64,000 bases of DNA, from NCBI GenBank assembly GCA_009746045.1, contig RPFO01000296.1:62001-126000 (forward strand). The letters are read 5' to 3'. How positions within the stretch are numbered: the stretch's first letter is position 1; each line of letters starts with the position of its first letter. Below, in pieces: positions 49,663-61,486 of the stretch. This stretch comes from Mesostigma viride. Lineage: Eukaryota; Streptophyta; Mesostigmatophyceae; Mesostigmatales; Mesostigmataceae. Made by a program: the position numbers and the translations under genes. The notes under the pieces are model-generated. The model worked only from the letters and a program-made list of their open reading frames with translations. It had not been told where the DNA came from and searched no databases.

Positions 49663-49698
49663 TCCCGACTTCTGGCCTGCGCTGGTTGTCTCCTTGAT
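49663..49698 (+). mobile_element. 36-bp insert between 17-bp direct repeats
   Basis: AAATAGTCCATGAATAT at 49646-49662 recurs at 49699-49715. The 36 bases between are TCCCGACTTCTGGCCTGCGC then TGGTTGTCTCCTTGAT, the constant end of a dispersed family. It is a very short 5'-truncated copy. Confidence 0.65.
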
Positions 49699-49715
49699 AA
49701 ATAGTCCATGAATAT

Positions 49716-50971
49716 GAGAGATTCCGGGGACCCGGATTTGTTTCCATTTCCTGTTCATTTCTGGTTCCCGGCCTCGGGCACAGCGCTTTGAACCTGGACT
49801 GGTCCATGGATCTGACTGGAATTTCAAGGAGACAAAGGAATTTGAGACCGACCTTTGGGAACAAATTTTGTTCATGGCCAGAGAATCTTGGTGAGACGGG
49901 ATACCTTGTGCGCGCCGGTTTTCCGGTCACGGTCGTACGATGTCGATCGTACGCCGGCCTCCAAAACATTTTTAAGCATTCCACGTCGCCATTTCGCTTC
50001 AGCGAGCACAGAATTCAAGACCCCAAACGGGATCTTGCATGCGTTCCGGGTACGCGGAAGCTTGAGCTAAATTAAAGCGGCTCGCAGGCCGAAAGTTGTT
50101 CAGATCCCGTTAGAACATGCAACCCGAACCGGAAACGGAAACGGAAACGGAAATGGTTCTCCGGAATCTCTCGATAGTTGTCTCACTTGCTCAAGCAAGA
50201 CAGTATCAACATAAGTTGAACGGCCGAATTCAGAGGTGACAAGTTGCGTTCAAACGCGGGTCATCCGTGCATGGGGTAATTTGGAGCACTTCTAGTGCTT
50301 TACATCTCTGTGTGTTGCTCAATGCGAAGGGCCGGGCCAGAGACACCCGTCTTCCATCATGCCCGAAGGCATGCAAGCCACAACTGCTATCAACACTACG
50401 TTCACCATAGGAAAGTCTGGCGTATACTCACTATAGGAAAGACTGCACTAGGTGGGTGCACTAGCTGAACACCATGCATGTACGTGATAAGGCGAATTTG
50501 AGCAGGGGTGACTGCTGCACATGAGCTGACGTCCATGATGACTCAAGTTTTTAAAACCCTTCACCCCGTCAGTGCAAACATGCATGAGCGTGCACTGAAA
50601 TTGTCGATTGCACGGCCAAGAATGATACCGCTGCAAGCCTGCAACCGCTAAACTATGATCTCTGCCAGCGATGGCAAATTATGGAATGGACCATGTTGAT
50701 TCTCCAGATTTCTGGCCTGCGCACGTTGTCTCATTGATGTTGAACCCATTCTAAAAATCTGTAGCATTGCCTTGAAATCGACACATCTGTGAAGACAGAT
50801 TGGAGTACATTTTCCTCATAGACAGCTGATTGTACCATGGCTTTGGCACATCATGACGCAGTCTATGTGTACATTGGCACATCAAGCGTAAAGTCTACTA
50901 CGTTTTGGATTATTGATCCTCTAACGAAACGTGTTTTCAAAGAAAAGATATTCGGTAGAGAACAATACAGC
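49716..50971. other. Intergenic, old SINE-like remains
   Basis: Bases about 50275-50395 are a diverged minus copy of the 4409-4708 element (AGTGCTTTACATCTCTGTGT, then CATGCCCGAAGGCATGC). At about 50698-50740 lies another copy of the CTCCAGATTTCTGGCC family. No gene was recognised. Confidence 0.45.
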
Positions 50972-53900
50972 TCAAGTTCTCCCCCGCCCGTGCTGGCCCC
51001 GCTGGCCTCCCCGTGACGAATGATGCTTCGATCGCGACCGACCACCGCTCTTGCCCCCGCCCCCGCCAGTGTCATCGCCCCCTACCCAGGCGCCCCCCAC
51101 ATCCTGGGCCCGCTCACACTCCCCGCCCTCCTCCGAGTCCTCACAATCCGAGTCGCCATCGTGTGCTCCCTTGGGCAGCGGCATGCACTTGGACAAGTCC
51201 TCGTACTGACAACCGCAACTCCAGTTGTTCGTGCTGGCTTCCCCTCCAAGTTCCACCACATCCTTGCCAGCAATATTACCACCAGAGGTCATTTGAGACT
51301 TGGCGGCCCCATCCCCGTTTCCGACACCATCATTACTTGAAGAGGACGAGGAAGGAGCTCCGCCAGCTGGCGCCGTACTACTATTCCCAGGGTGCTGCTT
51401 GACCGTGCAAAAGGTCACATAGCCCTCGCGCCCCATCTGCTCCAGCAGCTCCTCCTCTGTGTCGAACGAATGCACGTCATCGCCCACGTGGCGCGACCCC
51501 ACCCCGCGATAGTAATGGTAATTGAACGTGACCCCGGGCCCCGCGCGTGTGCGCGCGCCCATGCCCTTGACGCCAAACCCATAGATGGTCACGCTGTCGC
51601 ACAGCCGGAGGAGCATCATGACGGCGACGAGGCCCGAGGAGGGAACGTTGAGGCCCTTGTAGGGGCCGTATCCTGCCTTGCAGAGCCGTTCGCGGTACCC
51701 GGTCAGCAGCGGGGAGGACATGGAGGTGGCGCGCGAGTTGAGGTAGAGGACCGTCACGTCCGGCCGCGTTTCCGCCAGGTAGGTCTGTTGGGGGCGTTGG
51801 TGGTTTGGGGAACATGACTAATGAATAATGATAGATAATCCATTATCATCACGTGAATTCAGATGATAAGATGATCACACCATCCTCACTCGGGCAGCAT
51901 GAGTACGGAACATCATGTACGGATGAGAGCAGAAATGGAGACGGCATGCACAGCGGCGTATTCAGTTTTCAGCTGCCGCCACATGCCTGCTGGTGACGTC
52001 CCTGTAATCAGACATCCATGCTGTCAAACTCAGCCAGGTAGGCTTCATGCGAGGGTGACGGTGGCGGGTTGGGAACGTGGGAGACAGGCCGATGGTGGGT
52101 AGCAACATGCAACGGTTCTTAACTAAATAGTAGTACAAGGCTATTAGTTTAAATGACAGTCGTTACTGGTTAGTTGATCACGCATCGGTTGTGGACTCAG
52201 ATAGGTAGTTGAAAGGTCTGTGGGGGACCGTGGTTAAGGGTTATCAGGGAGAGATGGGCAAAGCCGTAATACAGCAAGTGGCCGTATACGGCTCAGAAGG
52301 TGGCCCTTTATGGCTCAGAAGGTGGCCCTTTATGGCTCAGAAGGTGGCCCTATACGGCTCAGAAGGTGGCCGTGTACAGCTCAGAAGGTGGCCCTATACG
52401 GCTCAAAAGGTGGCCCTATACGGCTCAAAAGGTGGCCGTATACAGCTCAGAAGGTGGCCCTATACGGCTCAGAAGGTGGCCCTTTATGGCTCAGAAGGTG
52501 GCCCTACACGGCTCAGAAGGTGGCCGTATACAGCTCAGAAGGTGACAGTATATGATGACGATGGTATACAGTCATCATCCATTAGTCCTCCGTTGATAAT
52601 AAGTTGACAACCAATAGTACCTCCTGCGTCAAAATCTGCCAGGTGGATGTAGGTCCATTTGGGGTGGGATGACAGTTTGAGAATGGCAACATGGTTTTTA
52701 ACGGCTGCCAGATCGCTAACAGTAATACTAGTGAAATGGTAATACTAGTGAAATAGTAAAACTAGTGAAATAGTAATACAGGGAAATAGTAATACTAGTA
52801 TTCCTCAGCAACGATGACACTAGAAGTGTTACTAGTAATAACACCGCTCGAGCCCTCAACTTATCTGCTGGAACCCCTGGCCCGTTAACCGCATGACTGT
52901 GGCACTGGCCTCCTTATCCAGCACCAGCACCCTGCCCTTAGTCACACCCCCGCCCTTCCTGTCTGTCCTGACACTAGAATAAAATATGTGATGAATAAAA
53001 ACAACACAAATACACGCATATACACATACAAGAGTAAATAAATACAATAGCATCCTAGTACCACCACTGGGCCCTCAACCCACCTGCAGCAGCTCAAACT
53101 CTTGGCTCGTCGACCGCGTCACGATCACGCTGGCCTCCCGCTCCAGCGGCAGCACCGTGTCCTTCTTCACGCCACCGCTGTTGCGGTACGTGCGCGTCCA
53201 CAGGCGGTTGAACACCCGGAAGGTCGTCTTGCGGCCCACGCGGCGCTCGTAGCCCGCGGTGGGCGCCACGTTCACGCGGATGACGACGTCGTGCGAGTCG
53301 ATGGAACGGCCGACCTGTAAGGTGAAGTGGGGGTGAGGACAGCGAGAAAGCCAAGCTATGTTACGTTGCAGGTCATCAACGTTCACATGGACGCCAGAAT
53401 AATGCGAGTCGATGGAGCGCCCGACCTGTAAGGTTAGGGGGGCGGATGACAGACGGACAGAAGACAGCCAAGTTGTACTACGGGGTTGCCTTGCAAAGCA
53501 ATAGAGCAGGTCAACAACATTCTCGCGGATGACAGAATCATGCGAGTCGATGAAGCGGCCCACCTAGGGGGGCGGGGGGTTGGGGGCGAGGGAGGACAGA
53601 AACAAGCAAAGTGGTAGATAAATGGCCAACAGTTTCGACATTGCCGATTGAGCGGCCGCTCTGGTGGGTAGAGAAACAGACATCATGGGGTTGGAAAGCA
53701 TGCGATTGGAAAGCATGAGATTGAAAGTCATGACATTGGAAGGCACGGAGAACAGGGTCGGTGAACGCATTGAACTCTACATCGCGAGAAAAATCAATGG
53801 AGCGGCCCGCCTGATTGGTGCTGCCGTTACGGGGGGGTGCGAAGGGGGGCGGAGGGGGGTGGGTTCGGGAAGGGGCAGTCAGAAGAAGAGTAAGCGTAGT

Positions 53901-56155
53901 ACCATGGGAGTAACGAGGTTGAGGGAGTCGTATGAGTGGCCGACCTGATGATTGAAGCAGGAACAGGAAGCAGGAACAGGAAGAGGAAAAAGGCAGCAGG
54001 AGAAGGCAGCAGGAGAATGCAGCAGGAGAAGGCAGCAGGAGAAGGCAGCAGCAGGAGGCAGCAGGAGAAGGCAGCAGGAGGAGGCAGCAGGCGACAGCAG
54101 AAGGAAAAGGCAGCAGGAGAAGGCAGCACGAAAAGGAATCACCATTCACCATGCCCCTTTCCCTGCTTCTATCATCAAGCAGCGCTTTCTCTGCTAGCGC
54201 GCAGGCAAGTGCTCACCAATGACGAGAGAGCTCACACATCCACGCCACCCAGCCGGCCATGCATGCCATGCCATCACGGCTGCTCCCTCCACCCACCTGC
54301 ATCAGGCGCAGCACGCCGCTGTTGCCCACCAGCGCACAGCTCCCCCACGTGTACTTTGCGAGCGCCGAGGATCCGTCGAGGGGCAGCATCTCGGCGTTGC
54401 GGATGCGCTGTGTGCGGTTGGCCGACGGGCCCTTGCCCAGGCGCTCAAAGTTACCCTGCATTGGGCGTAGGAGAGAGGAAGAGGAAGCGCAATACAAGCG
54501 GGGAAGGAAAGGGTGATACGCAGGCTAAAACAAAATTGGTTGGATAGGTGAAGACATGATGATTACAATTATTATCATACCATTATACTTCACTTCACAT
54601 CATATTATTATGATTATCTCTATTATTATTTTAATTATAATTATGATCATGTTGAGCTTATCCAAGAATCACTCATGGCCTCATCGAGCATACCTGGTGG
54701 ACCGCAAACTTGTGCCCAGCTTCTATACACACGCGGCAAGACCCGTGCGAAGCTACTATAATACGAGCATGAGCACCGCGCACGAACCCTACCGATTGCA
54801 CCAAAAACTCGGACACATCCAGCTTTACCATACACGCAACACGCCCGCAGTCGATAGCTTGCTATTCAGTGAGACAACTATCGCATACAACTATGTGTGT
54901 CAGGATTTCACACAGCACACGCACGCAAGCACATGCACGGCAGCGCCCTACCTGGTGCAGCGCGAACGCGCACGTGTCCAGCTTCAAATACACACACAGA
55001 CAAGACCCATGCGAATGCTACGACAATACGAGCATGAGCACTGCGCACGAACCCTACCTGGTGCACCACGAACTCGGATGTGTCCAGCTTTGTGAACACC
55101 GGCAAGCCCGACAGATCCGGCACTTTCGGGTGCTTGGGGAACTGCGCACAGTTCAGATACTTGTCCCCGAGCCGCTCCCTCACCGTGCGCCGATCAAACC
55201 ACGTCTTGGGGGGGCGGGGACCACCCCCCGCCGACCCACCCCCTCCTCCCACCCCGCTGGCCCCATTTCCGTCATCGTCGTCGTCATCGCCACCACCGCC
55301 ATCCGGCACTTCCCTCGTGCTCCCAAGTTCATCCTCCCCATCCCCCCCGCCATCATTGTCATTGCTACTACTGGAGGGCTGACTACTGCTGCTGCTGCCG
55401 CCCGCGGTAGTACCCCCCTGCGACTTGCCAAGTACCGTCCCTACTTTAATCCTAACGCCCGTGCCAGCACTGTTGCTGCCCCCCCCTCCAGGAACACCAC
55501 CGCCGGGCTGCGTTTTTGAATCCAATGATGAGGCCTTGATGAGGCTGTCCCATTCGTCGGCCAGTTTGACATTAACCTTGCTGCTGTCACTGTCACCTCC
55601 CCCCCCCTTGTCATCCTCATCATCCCCATCACCATCTTCTCTCTGGCGATTGTTATCAGCATCATCATCACCATCATCTGCGTCATCATCCTCATTACCG
55701 TCCTCAGGACTTGGTGGCGGGCGCCTGGCGTTTTTTGAAGCGCTGGCCTCCGCGAGGTGCTGCATCCGCAACTGGGCCAAGGTCCCCTGCCTGCGCGGCG
55801 CAACACCGTTAGCTCCGCCGCCTCCGCTGCCGCTGCCACTGCCCCCGAGCCGGCCTTTCCCACTGGACTGAAGGAGACTGGATGCCAGCTCGCCCGACTG
55901 GAACAGCTGCGCTGCCAGCTGTGCAGAGACATCCGATGGGTCCTGGCGTTGGGAGAAGAGGAGGGACCCTGTGCAGAGCACCAGTATGAAAATAGCGAGC
56001 GCCGAGCCGGCGAAGACCTTGAGGGATTGGCCGCCGCGGCGGGGCCCGGATGACGCGCTGTCGTTTGAGCCTGATCCTCCCGGGCCAGGGAGCCCAAGGG
56101 ACCCGCCCGGCGCGTGCTGCTGCCGGGACGACCGGTGCGCGATTCTCCCGACCAT
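50972..56155 (-). CDS. Family GT29 sialyltransferase-like glycosyltransferase (766 aa)
   Basis: Four exons on the minus strand, all phase 0: 56155-55058, 54455-54297, 53314-53084, 51784-50972 (TGA). ATG at 56155 opens a type II Golgi protein: a short basic head, one membrane span ([20 protein letters not shown], about residues 48-67), then a long Gly/Ser/Asp stem of some 240 residues. Sialylmotif L runs across exons 2 and 3 ('[14 protein letters not shown]', '[20 protein letters not shown]', '[16 protein letters not shown]'). Sialylmotif S is in exon 4 ('[20 protein letters not shown]', 'YGFG'), followed by 'YHYY' and a His/Glu pair. The C-terminus has a further ~140-residue Ser/Gly/Cys tail not usual in the family. 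In plants and algae such proteins are called sialyltransferase-like and their donor sugar is uncertain. Introns carry several decayed copies of exon edges. Confidence 0.92.
52278..52548 (+). repeat. 22-bp minisatellite in GT29 intron 3
   Basis: Units of GGCTCAGAAGGTGGCCCTAT with AC repeat about a dozen times. A 17-base repeat with AGTGAAATAGTAATACT follows at about 52735-52800. Confidence 0.9.
52856..52960 (-). repeat. Exon echo: copy of the GT29 exon 3 end
   Basis: The minus strand reads '[20 protein letters not shown]' against the true exon's '[20 protein letters not shown]'. It lies about 125 bp downstream of the true donor. Confidence 0.8.
53395..53945 (-). repeat. Exon echoes: about five copies of the GT29 exon 3 start
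   Basis: The exon start encodes '[15 protein letters not shown]'. Upstream on the minus strand lie '[15 protein letters not shown]' (near 53425), '[15 protein letters not shown]' (near 53562), and weaker pieces near 53660, 53810 and 53945 ('[13 protein letters not shown]', 'VGHSYDSLN'). The first keeps TTACAG/GTCGG exactly. Confidence 0.9.
53955..54135 (+). repeat. GCAGCAGGAGAAG tandem repeat
   Basis: A 12-15 base purine-rich repeat lies in GT29 intron 2. Confidence 0.85.
54678..55057 (-). repeat. Exon echoes: repeated copies of the GT29 exon 1 end
   Basis: The exon 1 end and donor (plus strand GCACGAACCCTACCTGGTGC) recurs at about 54776-54830 (GCACGAACCCTACCGATTGC), 54945-54985 (CGCCCTACCTGGTGCAGCGC) and about 54678-54725 (ATACCTGGTGGACCGCAAAC). 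The copies also share intron words such as TACGAGCATGAGCAC. Confidence 0.9.
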
Positions 56156-57856
56156 TGCGGATTCCGGAACCGCTGCTGCTTGTCCGGCGAGGGAACCGGT
56201 GATGCCTTCACGCGACCGGAATCATGAGACGATGCTCAGTTTTTCTGAAGAGATAAGGGGTAGCATAAGATGGCAGCCTGCACCAGTTGAGTATCCAGGA
56301 TAGCGGTGATTATGCCCGTGCATCAGTGGAATGCCCGTGCTTCAGCCGCTGCATCAATGCCAAGCTTGCAACCTGATTGTTGTCGTCAACCGGCCTCTAC
56401 CGGACCTAAACAGGCAGAGCATAGCCTTTTTATACATCCCTGACGACAGTGCGATGGCTAACAAGTTACCGAGACCCCTGGTCTGTAATCATTTTTATTA
56501 GTGAGAGGAACTGTGTGATAGGCCTGAGCGACGTCGGCTAGGCGGCTATTGTCCTTAACAGACGCATGACGCTGTTCGATGCTGCATGCCTAACATCAGG
56601 AAATACCGCTTTCGTTGGCAGCAGTCACGGCGTGACACTACTAACTGGTCTCTGCTCAACTAAGCAGGGCCCCGGCCATATCCAGGATCGTAACAGCAAG
56701 CTTCAGCTCCACAATCGTCCAGTAGCGACTCCGTCACTAAAGGCGTAATGCAAGCCGTAAATACGTCAACGGTGCCCGCAAGTGTGCCCGCGCTTCACGG
56801 CTTTCCTTTCACAAATATTACTGTAGGCCGTCATGGGCGAGAGACAAATATAAAAGGTCCGCGTTTGTAGTTGGGACCTGCCACGGAGGCACGTTTTCGT
56901 GCGTCAGAAATACGACGTCCCAGCCGCGAGTTCTACATCGCAAAGTGTAAAACTGCTGTCAGCCTGTCACCGACAAAGGCCGGTCAATGCCACTGCCCGG
57001 CGCTATACGGAAGTTGCGTATTGGTTGACATCCTGACCGTCGGTATGATGAGCTGGCACAGCACAATGGCAAGCTACTCGGAAATATGTTGTCAAGCCCA
57101 CGCAGGGCTTTATACTTGGGCGCACGTGACCTGCATGAGAGCCTGGCGCGAAGATCCGAGGCCAGGCCCTCAAAGGGGGATGCAAGAATTTTCACGTAAC
57201 CTTCGTAACGTATCATACACTGTACACACTGTACTGTCATAGACTGTAGGTCTTTGCATTGCAATACGAGTTACGCCTGCTACACCGTAGTTACGTCGCA
57301 CCGAAAAGGGGAAAGGCAGCCATTGCAACATATGATCTACAAAATTTCAGTTGCGATTTGCGAAAGACTTCTTATGATTATGCTATATTAGTAAGGATGA
57401 TCATGACACAAATTCACATGCGGGCGGTTCGCTGTGATTGGCAGCAAACTCACATTCATGCGCCACCTGACGCTGTTACGGGACGATCAACATGCAGTTA
57501 AGCTAGCTTTTGCGGGATTACGCACGCCGTTTGAGCCACATGCTTTTGAGAGACATTATTTCCAGAGGGACCAGATTAATTGGATCTTGTTGTGGTCATC
57601 TGGCTCCTTAGAACAGCGCAATGGCAACTTCGTCCGTTTCTTGCAGTCCATGACACGCTGGGAGTGCAAACTCGCAAGCTGTCGCTGATAGTCTCATGCA
57701 AGAATATCCCAACAATGTCGGGTTGTCCTAGCCAACGTGTGTAGTGAGCCTGCACGGGGAGCTTTCGTGTCCTGGGCCGCCTGGAAGCTTTATAAGCCCG
57801 CGTCGGAACCATTTAGTGTTCTCAAATAGCCGAAGAACAAGATATCAATTCTTGAC
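56156..57856. other. Divergent intergenic region between GT29 and ALG8
   Basis: The 1.7-kb region separates two genes transcribed away from each other. It should hold both promoters, but I recognised no motif, and no gene or repeat was seen. Confidence 0.5.
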
Positions 57857-59869
57857 ATGGAGGTGATGTCAGTATACGCCCTATTCGCAGCAGTCACGGG
57901 CGTGAAGCTGCTGTTCATGCCGGCATATCGCAGCACAGATTTTGAAGTAAGTGGGCCGCCCCTCTCCTCCATGGTGGCTGTCTGCGCATCCTTCTCTGCT
58001 TCTAGGCGCCCTCCACGTATAATTCCTGTGAACAAGCGTGCGGTCTTGCTATCGCAGAGATAATGTACGACAACAACAGCTTCTTGTGGGTAGCTTACGG
58101 GCTGCCTCGCATCTTTGACCTGCTCGCTCCCCACCCTCCCTCCCCGTTCTCACTCCCCGCTGCAATGGGCAGGGTGGGGCCATGTTCTTTTACCACTTGC
58201 ACGCCACACAACGCCAGTCACGCCAAGGCGTTATTTTAAGGCATTTTACGAGCGCATTTCATTACCAAGCCAAGAAGGTCGTGCTGGCAAGCACTTGCTA
58301 CTTTGCACTGCATATTTCTCCTATCATGGGACAACCTCCGTGCCTTTGGTAGCTGACAATGGCACTGTTTGTAGTAATAAACCAGGGGTTGCCATTGTTA
58401 CCGCTTTCTCCCTATCTTTCAACACCCCCCGATTTTCTAAGACCTTCCTTTCGTCCTTCCCCCATCACCTCACCCCACCCCACCCACTCACCAGATTCAC
58501 CGCAAGTGGCCATCACACACTCTCATGTATAACCCAATTGTACCTCACCGCCCCCCCCTGCACGCTACAACATTTTCCACATCCACCCCCCTTAATAGCA
58601 TTAAAAAGCGGTTGCCTCGCGAAGCCGTAGTAATGCCCAATTGCCTCCCCACCCACCACCCACCACCCACCACCCACCACCCACCACCCACCACCCACCA
58701 CCTGCAACCCACCACCAGGATCATCGCAGCTGGATGGCAATCACTTCCTTCCTCTTCACCCCCTTCTATCTAACCCTACGTGCTAAACTACCTCCCCCAC
58801 CCACCCACCCACCCACCCACCCACCCACCCACCCACCCACCCACCCACCCACCCACCCACCCACCCACCCACCCACCCACCCACCCACCCACCCACCCAC
58901 CCACCCACCCACCCACCCACCCACCCACCCACCCACCCACCCACCCACCCACCCACCCACCCACCCACCCACCACCACCGCCAGGTCCACCGCAACTGGA
59001 TGGCCATCACTTCCTCCCTACCCCTCCGCGAGTGGTACGTTGACGCCACCTCCCAGTGGACACTCGACTACCCGCCCCTCTTCGCCTACTTTGAGCGGCT
59101 GCTAGCACTAGGGGCGGCGTGGTTCGACCCCGCTATGCTCGCCGTGCGCGCGGAGCCTTATGCCAGCGACGCCACTGTCCTTTATCAGCGGGTCACAGTT
59201 ATCCTGACGGACGCACTCCTCTTCTACGCGGTCTACCGGTTCTGCCATCCGCAGCCCAAGGGGGTCGCTGTAGCCAAAGGGGTCACTGTAGGACAAAAAG
59301 GGGGTCACTCTAAGGAAGCCACTAGGGGAATGCCTGCGCCAGCGCTTGAAGGTGAAAGGAGTGGCTCTGGCCCAGGCTCTGGCCCTGGGCCCGCTGGGGG
59401 TGAAATAGCGCATCCGGCTGGCAGCATAATAACACAACCGGCTGGAGGTGAAACAACGCACCCGGCGGGTGGCACAACAATGCACCCTGGGATCATTCTG
59501 GCGTTCGTCACGTGCTCGGCGGGTCTATTTATAGTTGACCACGTCCACTTCCAGTACAACGGCCCGCTGCTGGGGCTGCTAATTATGTCTCTCGCGTTCG
59601 CGCAGGAGGGGCGTGACGTCGCCAGCGCGGTCACCTTTGCGGCGCTTGTGTGCGCAAAACATTTGTTCGCGTATGCTGCACCTGCGTATGCGGTGTTTTT
59701 GCTGCGGAGGGCGTGGGAGGGCCCCAGACTGGAGCACGGTAGCAAGCAAAGTGGCCATTCTGGAGAAGGCGGTCGATTCTTGGGGTTCTTGAAAAGAATG
59801 GCGTCGCTTGTGGCGGCGGTGGCGGCGGTGGTGGGCGTCGCTTTTGGACCCTTTCTGTGGCACGGTCAG
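57857..59869 (+). CDS. ALG8: ALG8-type dolichyl-P-glucose glucosyltransferase, first two exons
   Basis: Exon 1 is 57857-57946 (MEVMSVYALFAAVTGVKLLF, then MPAYRSTDFE) and exon 2 is 58985-59869, both phase 0 with GTAAGT/GTGAGC donors. The family adds the second glucose to the lipid-linked N-glycan precursor in the ER membrane. Diagnostic features are 'PAYRSTDFE' with 'VHRNWMAITSSLPL' across the junction, 'DATSQWTLDYPPLFAYFE' in the first lumenal loop, and 'DHVHFQYNGPLLGLLIMSL'. The loop after 'YAVYRFCH' is lengthened by a Gly/Pro-rich stretch with 'THPAGG'-type repeats. The protein breaks off after 'FGPFLWHGQ', so the second half of the gene is beyond the window. An alternative start is ATG 57866. 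Confidence 0.93.
58481..58735 (+). repeat. Exon echoes: copies of the ALG8 exon 2 start
   Basis: ACCAGATTCACCGCAAGTGG (about 58490) and ACCAGGATCATCGCAGCTGG (about 58712), the latter followed by ATGGCAATCACTTCC, mirror the true GCCAGGTCCACCGCAACTGG at 58980-58999. Confidence 0.85.
58795..58972 (+). repeat. (CCCA)n microsatellite
   Basis: About 178 bp of CCCA lies directly before the ALG8 exon 2 acceptor and forms its pyrimidine-rich tract. Confidence 0.95.
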
Positions 59870-59915
59870 GTGAGCGGTCGCGCGCCTTTTTTTTTGTCCG
59901 ACGAATCGTTGCGTG

Positions 59916-60225
59916 CCTTGCGTTGGCAGGAGCGCAGCCGCTTGCTTCTGTGGGCAGCTCAATATAACAATCAACACCGTGGCTGATCGTTCAATGCCGA
60001 GTCCCTTGTGTTGGCAGGAGCGCAGCCGCTTGCTTCTGTGGGCAGCTCAATATAACAATCAACACCTTGGCTGATCGTTCAATGCCGAGTCCCTTGCGTT
60101 GGCAGGAGCGCAGCCGCTTGCTTCTGTGGGCAGCTCAATATAACAATCAACACCGTGGCTGATCGTTCAATGCCGAGTCCCTTGCGTTGGCAGGAGCGTA
60201 TCCGCTTGCTTCTGCGGTCAGATTG
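59916..60225 (+). repeat. 88-bp tandem repeat containing an acceptor-like site
   Basis: TTGGCAGGAGCGCAGCCGCT recurs at 59923, 60011, 60099 and, cut short, 60187. The copies are nearly identical, so the array is young. It lies just after the exon 2 donor of ALG8. Confidence 0.95.
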
Positions 60226-60287
60226 ACTTTTTCTTTTTTTGCGCTCGTTGTGGTCAGATGGCCTTTTTCGTCCGGTTGCATCGCTAC

Positions 60288-60388
60288 GGTAAATGCATTG
60301 GTACGGTAAATGCATTGGTACGGTAAATGCATGGGTACGGTAAATGCATGGGTACGGTAAATGCATGGGTACGGTAAATGCATGGGTA
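60288..60388 (+). repeat. 17-bp tandem repeat
   Basis: Units of GGTACGGTAAATGCATG-type repeat about six times, followed by a GTGACGGGGGTTAGAATT triplicate at 60418-60460. Confidence 0.85.
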
Positions 60389-61284
60389 CGGTAAATGATA
60401 AGGTAGCAGTCGCCTGTGTGACGGGGGTTAGAATTGTGACGGGGGTTAGAATTGTGATGGGTAATAGGGAAGCTTGGGGGAAGAGGTGGGGGTCAAGGTG
60501 GGGGGAAAATGTAGGCAAGGCTGCACGTTTTTTTCTTGGTCTCCTTTAAAGATAAACCTGCTAGGGATATGTCTATACCATAGCGGATATCCTATACTAT
60601 AGCTAAAGATAAACCTGCTAGGGATATGCCTATACCATAGCGGATATCCTATGCTATAGCTAAAGATAAACCTGCTAGGGATATGCCTATACCATAGCCG
60701 ATATCCTATACTACAGCTAAAGATAAACCTGCTAGGGATATGCCTATACCATAGCCGATATCCTATACTATAGCTAAAGATAAACCTGCTAGGGATATGC
60801 CTATACTGTAGCGGATATCCTATACTATAGCTAAAGATAAACCTGCTAGGGATATGCCTATACCATAGCGAATATCCTGTACTATAGCTAAAGATAAACC
60901 TGCTAGGGGTACGCCTATGCCATAGCGGCTATCCTATACTATAGCTAAAGATAAACCTGCTAGGGATATGCCTATACCATAGCGGATATCTTATACTATA
61001 GCTAAAGATAAACCTGCTAGGGATATGCCTATGCCATAGCGAATATCCTATACTATAGCTAAAGATAAACCTGCTAGGGGTATGCCTATACCACAGCGAA
61101 TATCCTATACTATAGCTAAAGATAAACCTGCTAGGGATATGCCTATACCATAGCCGATATCCTATACTATAGCTAAAGATAAACCTGCTAGGGATATGCC
61201 TATACTGTAGCGGATATCCTATACTATAGCTAAAGATAAACCTGCTAGGGATATGCCTATACCATAGCGAATATCCTGTACTAT

Positions 61285-61324
61285 TAGGAACATAACTCCG
61301 TTGGGAGTATATGTAGCACATAGC
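61285..61324 (-). mobile_element. 40-bp terminal insert of the ORF1-only LINE family
   Basis: CCTGTACTAT at 61275-61284 and 61325-61334 flanks it. On the minus strand the insert matches the last 40 bases before the tail of the 1748-3811 element, with hairpin at 61290-61314 (ACTCC/GGAGT, loop CAAC) and the final TTATGTTCCTA. Confidence 0.8.
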
Positions 61325-61486
61325 CCTGTACTATAGCTAAAGATAAACCTGCTACGGGTACGCCTATGCCATAGCGGCTATCCTATACTATAGCTAAAGA
61401 TAAACCTGCTAGGGATATGCCTATACCATAGCGAATATCCTGTACTATAGCTAAAGATAAACCTGCTAGGATATGCCTATGCTATA

